This document shows positions 1 through 7,230 of a stretch of 20,237 nt of DNA, piece after piece. Positions within the stretch are counted from its first letter, which is position 1. Every line of letters starts with the position of its first letter. Location of the stretch: assembly GCA_038230275.1 (NCBI GenBank), contig JBBRNO010000125.1:1-20237 (forward strand), written 5' to 3'. Under the pieces are notes generated by a model. That model made no database searches, was not told the origin of the DNA, and was given only the letters and a program-made list of their open reading frames with translations. This stretch comes from JANXXV01 sp038230275. Lineage in GTDB: Bacteria > Acidobacteriota > Terriglobia > Bryobacterales > Bryobacteraceae. Position numbers and translations under genes: made by a program.

Positions 1-47
1 GACTCTTAATCACTAGGTTGTAGGTTCGATTCCTACCGCGCTCACCA
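1..47 (+). tRNA. tRNA-Lys (anticodon CTT), 3' part only
   Basis: The window opens inside a tRNA gene. Positions 3-9 form a seven-base anticodon loop with CTT at 5-7, and bases 1-2 pair with 10-11. A five-base variable loop (15-19) is followed by a T arm: GTAGG at 20-24 pairs with CCTAC at 32-36 around the loop TTCGATT. The 3' acceptor strand is 37-43, the discriminator A is at 44, and CCA is encoded at 45-47. The 5' half (acceptor strand, D arm) lies upstream of the window, so the cloverleaf cannot be fully checked. Identity as Lys rests on the CTT anticodon. Confidence 0.88.
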
Positions 48-199
48 ACAAAATCAATAAGTTACAGTTAGTTACTTTTAGGTGATTCAGTTTGCAGGGA
101 AATTTGCAGGGACTGTGGGAGAAACCGCCTTTGCGTTCAACCTGAACCCCGAACGTTCATTTCCTTTCGGCTTCAGTTCCGCTGCTGTCCACAGAAATA
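48..199. other. Non-coding spacer with a short tandem repeat downstream of the tRNA
   Basis: This stretch lies between the tRNA CCA end and the broken end of the kinase gene, and I see no convincing gene. TTTGCAGGGA occurs twice, at 91-100 and 103-112, with a 12-base period. Further on, GTTAC occurs at 61-65 and 71-75. Short AT-rich sequence with direct repeats right after a tRNA 3' end is common at attachment sites of integrative elements, but no integrase gene or second copy of the tRNA end is visible here. The element interpretation is therefore only inferred. Confidence 0.35.
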
Positions 200-3100
200 C
201 TACCGATTACAAGCTTCCCGGTGAAACTGCCGGGAAGGCGGCGTCAGTGGCAGGGAATTTTTCGAGACGGGTCTCCATGTCCGCCCGGTGATGTTAGTCC
301 CACTGGATTTCCTCAGGTCTACACGGCCTAACTCTTCCTGTTCGGGATGGATGACTCGGGAATAGTTGAGCAGATCCTGAATCAGCGCCTCCATGCGGCG
401 AACACCGGACCGGACAAATTCGGCAAACTTTTTCTGTTCCGCATCACCGTCCATGCCGGAGCGCTTCAGCAGCAACTGTGTGTAGATATTGATCATGCGC
501 AGCGGCTCATGCAGATCGTGGCTGGCCACGTAGGAGAACTGTTCCAATTCGCGGTTAGCCTTAATCAACTCTTCACGGGAGCGCACCTGAGGCGTCACGT
601 CGGTTAACGCGCATACGATGCCGGAAACAGGACCTCCTGGCTCGCGCAGCGGATGATAAACCAGGTTGAACCAGTGATCTTCGAAGATGCCGTCGTGGTT
701 CTGGTCGTATGTCACCAGAAAGTCAGTTGCGGAAAACGCCTCTCCGCTATCGATGACTCCCGGGAGGACGTCGAAGATACGGGAATCGAGCTCTGGAATG
801 ACGTCGGCAAGGCGGCGTCCGAGTAGTTGGCGTCCTTGCAGCAGATTTTCATAGGCTGGATTTGCGAGCTCAAAAACCAATTCACGGCCAAGCAACACGC
901 AAATTGCAACGGGAGTCTCGGAAAAGATCTGCGACAGCCGTTCGTAAGTACGCTGCCGTTCCAGCTTGAGTTGGAGGTGGGCGCCCACCCGGGCGAGAAG
1001 TTCGCGCGCGGTAAAGGGTTTAATGAGGTAATCGTCGGCGCCTGCGTCAAGGGCTTCCACGCTGGCCTCGGCACCGGCCCGAGCCGAGAGGAGAAGTACG
1101 GGAACCGCTCTGGTTGACCGATGATCGCGCAGAGCGCGCAGCAGACCGAAGCCGTCGAGAATGGGCATTATCACGTCGGTAAGAACAAGGTCCGGCGGAT
1201 TGGCCAGGGCGGCGGCAAGCGCTTCTTCGCCGTTGGCGACGGCGGTCACTTCATATTGCGCGCTCAGCAGACGGCCTACGTAGTCGCGCATGTCCGCATT
1301 GTCGTCAGCCAGAAGCACGCGGCCACGGCGCAAGGCAGGGAGACGGGTGGTGGAGCCCTGGACGTCCGCTGTATCAGAAGTTTCGGGCTCAGGCCAAGTC
1401 TGGAGTCCGTTCTCGCCGGGAAGCCAGCGGAGTGCTTCTTCGACGTAAGTATTGGCGTGAACCGCGGTGGAAGTCAGGGCGCGGGCGGCTCCCAAGCGGT
1501 CTTTCGGCAGGTGAGCGAATCCAAAATCGAGGGAAACCGTGAAGGTGCTGCCTGTTCCAAATTCACTGGCCGCGGAAATGTTTCCTCCATGAAGCTTCAC
1601 CAATTCCTGAACGAGGGCCAGGCCGATTCCGGTGCCCTCCTGCGTTCTCCCGCGGGAACCCTCTACCCGGTGGAACCGTGCAAAAATGTTCGGCAGTTCG
1701 TCCTTGGGAATGCCGACACCGGTGTCGGTGACAGAGAACTCGGCACGCCCTGGCCGTTCCACTACGCGCACGGCGATGGAGCCAGTCAGGGTGTACTTAA
1801 ATGCATTCGAAATGAGGTTCAACACTACCTTCTCCCACATGTCCGGGTCGATAAACACAAGCGGGGAGAGAGGCTCGCATTGCACCGTATAAGAAAGGTT
1901 GGCGCGCTGCATAGCCGAGTGGAAACTGGATGCCAACTCGCTAGTGAATGTTGCCAGATCCCTTGGCTGATAGCTGGCGAGAGACCGGCCGGCCTCGATG
2001 CGGGAAAAATCGAGTAAGGAATTCACCAACTTCTGCAGCCGCATGCCGTTTCGCTGAATCACCTTTAGCAGTTCGAGGTGCCCGGCAGCTTTTCCCAGTC
2101 CCGATTCAGTAGGCAGGTCCTCGACGGGCCCGAGCATGAGCGTGAGCGGCGTGCGAAATTCGTGACTGACGTTGGAAAACAACAGGGTCTTCGCGCGATC
2201 AAGTTCGGCTAGGGCTTCGGCCCGGCGCCGCTCCTCCTGATAGGTGTTGGAATTTGCCAGGCTAGCCGCAATCTGGCCCGCAAGCAAGTCAATAAAGCCG
2301 GCATAGGCATCGTCGCAGCGGCGATAGGGATTGGCCGCTACTACCAGGAAACCGGCGGGGCGTTCATGACCTTGTTGATTTATGGGAACCACGAAGGCCT
2401 GGCGCGGACTAACCCAGGCATTGTGGTGGACGAGAGGCTGAGAGACATCGACTACGCGAGATGTTGCGCTAAGATACACATCGCTGGCGGGCCAGGAAGT
2501 GTTAGTATCAGGCGGAATGAATCGGCTAGCCAATCGCTCTTCGGCGGAGATTCCAGTGCTGCAAGCCAGCCGAGCGTTGCCGCTGTCGTCGAAGAGATAC
2601 GTAAGCGCGAAGGGCATGTCTTTCGGATTTGTGGCAAGCTGCTGTTCGATTGCCTCCAGTACTTCGTGCTCCATCTTCAAACCGGAAAGGGCGGAAGCGA
2701 GCTGCTGCAGGGTTGCCATGCGACGCTCACCGATCACGCGTTCCGTTTCTTCAGTGACCACACAGAGCATGCCATTTACGGCGCCGCTGTCGTCCAAAAG
2801 TGGACTCTAGGAAAAGGTATGGTACGTTTCTTCAGGGAAACCGCTGCGTTCGAGGATCAGCAGCAACCGTTCCTCGTAGGTGGACTCACCGGTGGTCATG
2901 ACTTTATCGATGCGCGGGCCGATATCGTGCCAAATTTCCGCCCAGACTTCGGGGGCAGGACTTCCGAGGGCCCAGGGATGTTTGATGCCCAGGGTGGGAC
3001 GGTAGGCGTCGTTATAGAAGAAAGTTAAGTCTTTTCCCCATGCCATCCACATTGCGAAGCGAGAGTTGAGCAGGATATTCAGAACAGTGCGGAGACTCTG

Positions 3101-3214
3101 GGGGCACTGGCTAGCCGGGCCGAGAGGAGTCTTCGACCAGTCGAGCCCACGCACCAAAGCTCCGAGTTCTCCGGTTTCCTAGCGAAACAACCGATCTGAA
3201 GGCTGCGATTTCAT
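200..3214 (-). pseudogene. Degenerate hybrid sensor histidine kinase (PAS-GAF-HisKA-HATPase-REC-PAS-HisKA), two amber codons, C-terminus lost
   Basis: One minus-strand reading frame runs from ATG at 3214-3212 to TAG near 200 but is broken by TAG at 3181-3179 and TAG at 2809-2807. The frame reads MKSQPSDRLFR, stop, ETGELGALVRGLDWSKTPLG, a PAS-like domain ending in YHTFS, stop, then SPLLDDSGAV. Protein similarity continues across both stops. In order follow a GAF-like domain, HisKA (SHEFRTPL near 2155), HATPase (N box NLISNAFKYT near 1815, G box GTGIGLAL near 1630), a receiver domain with VLTDVIMP near 1180, a PAS domain (about 950-620), and a second HisKA with SHDLHEPL near 515. After GRVDL at about 330 the expected second HATPase domain is absent and the last 37 or so residues look out of frame. 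An active truncated kinase starting at TTG 3157 or TTG 2797 is possible, because the first HisKA, HATPase and receiver remain intact. I consider decay more likely. Confidence 0.8.
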
Positions 3215-3354
3215 ATCGATTTGGCATTCATTGTAATCACGACTCGCACCGTAATACGTAGAGCCGATTTTTGTCCAGGGTGTTACAAAATTTGGTGAAA
3301 CTTTTTTGAGAACCCGGCAGCGGTGGCGGGCGTGAAACGGGTTGGCGAGCCTTT

Positions 3355-4590
3355 CTATTTGAAGAGCGAAAGATCAATGGATTCGCCCATGGCCTTGTAG
3401 CCGGCATCGCTGGGATGTAGGCGGTCTCCGCCATCGTAGGAGGCTAGAATATGATCCGGATTCTTGGGATCGCGTACAGCCTTTTCAAAATCGATGACAC
3501 CGTCGAACGCTCTGCCGTTGCGTATCCATTCGTTCACCGCTTTGCGCTTCCCCTCTTTTTCCGGCGAGAAATAGCCCGGGAAAATGGTGCCTTCAAACGG
3601 GGTGATGGTGGCGCCGAAAACCTGGATGCCTTTCTGATGCGCGCGTTCAATCATTTGTTTCATACCCGCGATCAGATCGTCAGAGCTGACGGTTTCCGAG
3701 GCGGGAGCCGAGGTGCCGGCGTGGCCCAGGTCGTTGATGCCTTCGAGGATGATCAAGTATTTGACGCCGGGCTGCGCGAGAACATCGCTATCAAAACGGG
3801 CGAGCGCGTTGACGCCGAAGCGGACATTGGCGACGGCGTCGTGGAGGATGCGATTGCCGCCGATGCCGGCATCGAGGACGCCGACTTTCTTGCCCTTGCG
3901 CCGCGCCTGCAGACGGTCAGACAGCACGTTGGGCCAGCGGAGATTAGCGTCGACGGTAGAGCGGGCGCCGTCCGTAATGGAATCGCCGAAAGCCACCACG
4001 GCCGCGGTGGAATCCGGCGCCAACACGTCTACGCCGGTGAGAAAGATCCAGGAGGTTATGGTGGCAGGTTCCGTGATGGACGCTGCGCCGGTTTGGTCGC
4101 CAGAGGCTACGTATGACGTCTGTTGCGCGGCATAGTGGATACCTGCGCCGGTGGTTGGTCTGGGGATGAAGATGCTGATGGCCAAATCGCCGGAGGCAGG
4201 CACGTCCAGCTGAATTGGGTCACTGAGGACCAACGCGTTCGGCGGAATGGAGACGCTGGGGCGTCCGCCGAAGGTGAGGACGCGGTCAGAGCCGGGAGTA
4301 ATTTCATGCCCCTTGGCACGGAGTGCGATGTGAGCGGCGCCTATGTCTACGGTCTGTTTTCCATAGGCGTTGGAAAGCCGGACGCGGACCGAGCTGCCGC
4401 CGATGCTGGTGTGAACAATTTCGCGTAGGGTTTGATTTTCAAACTGCAGTTTCGCGGTGCGCATTTCCGCTTCGGTGGCGAGTTGCGGCGCCGGGCTTGC
4501 TCCCCAGGTGACTACCCAATGCGATGGCTGGGCCGCGCCCGCGATTGCGGCGAAGGCTAGGGTGAGGAAGACGGCTGTTGTTGTTTTCAT
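3355..4590 (-). CDS. Secreted SGNH/GDSL-family esterase
   Basis: The 411-residue protein starts at a clear ATG with a signal peptide (residues 1 to about 20, ending AGAAQ). An N-terminal beta-rich domain (about 25-185) precedes an SGNH hydrolase domain. Block I is FGDSITDG with the catalytic Ser204, block II has Gly in AGIGGNR (242-247), block III is GINDLG with Asn286, and block V is DRLHP with Asp389 and His392. All four hydrolase blocks are present, so it should be active, probably on acyl esters of carbohydrates or lipids outside the cytoplasm. This two-part layout is common in secreted GDSL lipases and rhamnogalacturonan acetylesterase relatives; the substrate is not readable. It diverges from the DUF433 gene, with 113 bases between the starts. 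Confidence 0.9.
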   Translation of the reverse strand: MKTTTAVFLTLAFAAIAGAAQPSHWVVTWGASPAPQLATEAEMRTAKLQFENQTLREIVHTSIGGSSVRVRLSNAYGKQTVDIGAAHIALRAKGHEITPGSDRVLTFGGRPSVSIPPNALVLSDPIQLDVPASGDLAISIFIPRPTTGAGIHYAAQQTSYVASGDQTGAASITEPATITSWIFLTGVDVLAPDSTAAVVAFGDSITDGARSTVDANLRWPNVLSDRLQARRKGKKVGVLDAGIGGNRILHDAVANVRFGVNALARFDSDVLAQPGVKYLIILEGINDLGHAGTSAPASETVSSDDLIAGMKQMIERAHQKGIQVFGATITPFEGTIFPGYFSPEKEGKRKAVNEWIRNGRAFDGVIDFEKAVRDPKNPDHILASYDGGDRLHPSDAGYKAMGESIDLSLFK

Positions 4591-4703
4591 GTGTCGGTGG
4601 GTCCTGGAATATCTTATCGTGGACGGAAAGGGAGAGGGGAATGCAAGTGGCGTAACTCACTCTCTTGGTGCGCCAGCAATTGAATTCCGGTAAATTAAGA
4701 GTC

Positions 4704-4946
4704 ATGGACGACATTCCAGCTTTTGACCGCATCACTGTCGAGCCTGGGAAGTGCGGGGGTAAACCTTGTATTCGTGGAACGCGAATCACGGTCCGACGGG
4801 TGTTGGAAATTCTTTCTACCTATCGCGAGCGCGGGGAGATTTTTCAGGAATACCCTTTCCTGGAAGAAGAGGACCTGCGGCAGGCGCTCACCTACGCAGC
4901 AGCCGCGGTGGATGATGGCCTGCCTAACATTGATCGCGTTGCATGA
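4704..4946 (+). CDS. DUF433 antitoxin of a VapBC-like module
   Basis: An 80-residue protein of the DUF433 family, recognised by the core ITVEPGKCGGKPCIRGTRIT and the following helix region RVLEILSTYRERGEIFQEYPFLEEEDLRQAL. DUF433 proteins are small DNA-binding-like antitoxins usually paired with PIN-like DUF5615 toxins, and this gene is followed by exactly such a partner. I chose ATG at 4704 because the family begins a few residues before the conserved DRITVEPGK block; an in-frame TTG at 4665 would add 13 residues with no family support. A short AAGAG lies close to the ATG. The stop TGA overlaps the next ATG in ATGA, which suggests translational coupling. Confidence 0.85.
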   Translation: MDDIPAFDRITVEPGKCGGKPCIRGTRITVRRVLEILSTYRERGEIFQEYPFLEEEDLRQALTYAAAAVDDGLPNIDRVA

Positions 4947-5311
4947 GGCGAATATTGCTCGACCAGGGATTGTCTCCGTCCGCTGCAGCGCTTCTGCGTG
5001 GTACCGGCTGGGATGCGCTGCACGTGATGGATGCAGGCTTGGACCGAGCCGAAGATATTGAGATCTTGGAGTTCGCTCGCCGCGAGCGCAGAGCTTGCGT
5101 CACGCTCGATCACGACTTTCACACTCACTTGGCTCTGGCTCAGCTAAGCGGTCCTTCGGTGATTTTGGTTCGACTTGAGGGGTTGAATGCAGCAGGTCAG
5201 ATGGCCCTGATCCAACGAGTGTGGGAGCGTTGCGCGGATGACATCGACACCGGTGCCGCTCTCTCCGTCGATGCAGTGTCGATACGCGTCCGAAAACTGC
5301 CGTTGCGATAG
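4943..5311 (+). CDS. DUF5615 PIN-like toxin (VapC-like ribonuclease)
   Basis: A 122-residue protein starting MRRILLDQGLSPSAAALLRG, with the DUF5615 pattern of an N-terminal Asp (D7), a GWDALHV strand, the acidic segment GLDRAEDIEILEFAR and the strand CVTLDHDF (around 53-59). These acidic residues correspond to the predicted metal-binding cluster of PIN-like nucleases. The family is annotated as the toxin partner of DUF433, probably cutting RNA; that role is family-based. The start overlaps the antitoxin stop by four bases. It ends 14 bases before the convergent amidohydrolase gene, with only a GC-rich run between. Confidence 0.85.
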   Translation: MRRILLDQGLSPSAAALLRGTGWDALHVMDAGLDRAEDIEILEFARRERRACVTLDHDFHTHLALAQLSGPSVILVRLEGLNAAGQMALIQRVWERCADDIDTGAALSVDAVSIRVRKLPLR

Positions 5312-5325
5312 GCGCGCGCGGCGCA

Positions 5326-6195
5326 CTAGACGCGATAGCCTTTCGCCCGCAGAACAGGCGTTAACAGGCGGCGCAGGTTTCCGCCGAGAATCAGCTCTTT
5401 GGCCGAATCGGGAATGCGGGCGCCCATCACTTTGGAGAGTTGCGAGGCGAAGCTGCGGCCGCCGGCGTCGCTGCCGTAGATCACCCGCTCGGCGCCAAGT
5501 TCGCGCACGGCCATTTCGACGAAGCCGGTGGTGGGGTTGGAGCCGGCAATCTCGGCGTACACATTTTTCGTGGTGCGAAGAATGCGAATGCCGCGTTCCC
5601 AATCGCCGCCGGTGTGTACGCAGACGAACTGGACATTGGGGTGGCGCTGTGCGAGCTCGACTAGGTCGTACGGTGTGGATTCGCCTTCCTCATTACCGCC
5701 CATCTTGAGCCAGGTGTGCTGCAGAATAGGCACATTCATGGAGGCGGCGCGCTCAACGATCCTGTCCATTTCGGGGACGTTGCAGCGCCTGTCCGCTTCC
5801 AGCTCACCGATGCAGACCATGGGACCGTCGCGTACGCAGCGGTTGAACTCCTGCACGCTGAATTCCGGATGGGCGGGACTTAAATAAACGGAGCCGTAGG
5901 CGCGGTCCGGAAAGCGGCGGACGGCCCGCATGACGCGATCGTTTTCATTGCGCAGTTGTTCCGCGGTGGGATGATGGTCGGCTGAATAGCCCTGCGAAAG
6001 GAGAAGCCGCTCAATGCCAAGCCGGTCCGCGCATTCAATCAGCACGGCCATGCGCTCCTCCGGCGTATCTCCGGGAATGGCGTATAGGTGGCAGTGCTCA
6101 TCCCAGATGCGAAATCGTGGGGCTGGTCCCTTCTGTGCCGCGGAGAGGAGGGAGCTGGCGGCCAGGTTTTGCAGTAGCGTGCGGCGGTTGATCAC
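5326..6195 (-). CDS. Tat/Sec-exported amidohydrolase (Amidohydrolase_2, TIM-barrel)
   Basis: About 289 residues from GTG at 6195, which gives the common exported N-terminus (M)INRRTLLQNLAAS. TTG at 6207 or GTG at 6237 would only add residues that overlap the upstream gene. After the leader, RIWDEHCHLY carries the HxH metal motif of the amidohydrolase superfamily. Later strands show CIGELEAD, QHTWLKMGG, VCVHTGGDWERG and the C-terminal YGSDAGG, whose Asp is the usual catalytic/metal-binding residue. These are the expected ligands of a metal-dependent hydrolase or decarboxylase of PF04909. The substrate is unknown. The gene directly follows the M55 peptidase gene on the same strand, with stop and start regions essentially touching, so the two are probably co-transcribed and exported together. 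Confidence 0.85.
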   Translation of the reverse strand: MINRRTLLQNLAASSLLSAAQKGPAPRFRIWDEHCHLYAIPGDTPEERMAVLIECADRLGIERLLLSQGYSADHHPTAEQLRNENDRVMRAVRRFPDRAYGSVYLSPAHPEFSVQEFNRCVRDGPMVCIGELEADRRCNVPEMDRIVERAASMNVPILQHTWLKMGGNEEGESTPYDLVELAQRHPNVQFVCVHTGGDWERGIRILRTTKNVYAEIAGSNPTTGFVEMAVRELGAERVIYGSDAGGRSFASQLSKVMGARIPDSAKELILGGNLRRLLTPVLRAKGYRV

Positions 6196-6203
6196 GTTGG
6201 ATT

Positions 6204-7172
6204 TCAATCCATGTCCAGGCCGGCGCCGGTGAGCCACTTAAACACATCGCACTGCCGGCCGACCCTTGCTTCCACGGTGTGGTCGTCTAACAGCAGCACA
6301 CCTGGTTTTTTCGCTGCCTTGGCGGCTCCCTCCAGGGTTCTCATGCGAACGGTGACGGTCATCGGCAACACCGGTTTATAAGGGCGCAACTGGCGGGTAC
6401 GCGCTTTTTCGAGGGCCTCGGCGACTTTGCGCTCCACTTCGCGATGCGCTGCCTGCTGATCCAGTCCGCTGCACAACTCGGCAGTCTCGGCTTGCTTTAC
6501 AGCCGCGGTGACAACACCGGGGAAAAGCCGGCGGGCCTCGTAGCAAGCCGCCTCATCCCCTTCGACATAGATGAGCGGCACGTCCCAATGGCCGGCATAG
6601 CAGGCCTCGGCGCCAATCTCGCCGACGCTTTGTCCGTTGATCTGGAAGTCGGCCCACTCGATGTTGTTGGTATGCGGAAGAAACGCACGTTCCGTGAAAG
6701 CCTTGGCGTGGTGACCCGGCAGCATCAGCCCGGCAACACTGCGATCCAGTTGCGGCATCAGGCGGCGCTTGCCGTTCTCCGGCCCAACGCTGCGATATTC
6801 ATACTTGATGCGGGAATCGGTGGAGAGCTGCTCCCGAATCAGATTTCCGCCGCCGTGGTGGGTGTCGCAAACGATCAGTTCCTTGGCGCCATGCTCCAAC
6901 GCCGCCGCGGAAAGTGCGTTCACGTTGGAGGTGAAGATGCGGCGGGCCTGTTGGGCAACTTCGTCGCGCACGCCGTTTTCCCAATACCAGGCCTGTTCGC
7001 GGGTGAAGATGCCGCTGGTGCCTTCCATGTCCCAAAGCACGAAGATTTTCAGGTCCTGCTGTGCTTGCGCGGTGCTGAGGGCAGGCGCACAAAGTGCAGC
7101 CGCCATGGGAGCGGCTACACGGCCCAGGAAGCTTCGCCTGGTGGCAGCTGCTTGGGTGGAATGTTGCACCAT
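6204..7172 (-). CDS. Tat-exported M55 family D-aminopeptidase (DppA-like)
   Basis: A 322-residue protein from ATG at 7172; ATG at 7190 is an alternative that adds six residues. The N-terminus has the twin-arginine motif TRRSFLGR followed by a hydrophobic segment and an ALSTAQA cleavage-like site. The mature part starts with FVLWDMEGTSG, the M55 signature whose Asp48 and Glu50 bind zinc in DppA. CDTHHGGGN, LMLPGHHAKA, HTNNIEW and GEIGAEACYAGHWDVP match the further His/Glu ligands and catalytic His region of the family. M55 enzymes release N-terminal D-amino acids from peptides; Bacillus DppA is cytoplasmic, so the Tat leader points to a periplasmic variant. A role in peptidoglycan or D-peptide recycling is inferred. 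It diverges from the cytochrome-PQQ gene, with 58 bases between the starts. Confidence 0.88.
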   Translation of the reverse strand: MVQHSTQAAATRRSFLGRVAAPMAAALCAPALSTAQAQQDLKIFVLWDMEGTSGIFTREQAWYWENGVRDEVAQQARRIFTSNVNALSAAALEHGAKELIVCDTHHGGGNLIREQLSTDSRIKYEYRSVGPENGKRRLMPQLDRSVAGLMLPGHHAKAFTERAFLPHTNNIEWADFQINGQSVGEIGAEACYAGHWDVPLIYVEGDEAACYEARRLFPGVVTAAVKQAETAELCSGLDQQAAHREVERKVAEALEKARTRQLRPYKPVLPMTVTVRMRTLEGAAKAAKKPGVLLLDDHTVEARVGRQCDVFKWLTGAGLDMD

Positions 7173-7230
7173 TGCGGGCGAGTATATCATGTAAGGGTTT
7201 CGTGAACCGTTGCTGGAGTGCGGCTGCTGT

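Noticed and set aside
1121..2017. Long plus-strand open frame of 298 codons opposite the kinase gene
   Set aside because: It is antisense to clear HisKA/HATPase/receiver coding sequence, has low-complexity composition, and has no recognisable family.
2807..3214. Genome-wide recoding of TAG to an amino acid
   Set aside because: Another gene in the window (the SGNH esterase, stop at 3357-3355) ends normally with TAG, so the two amber codons in the kinase are better explained by local decay.
5299..5335. Terminator between the convergent DUF5615 and amidohydrolase genes
   Set aside because: The interval is GC-rich (alternating GC) but has no clear stem followed by a T run.
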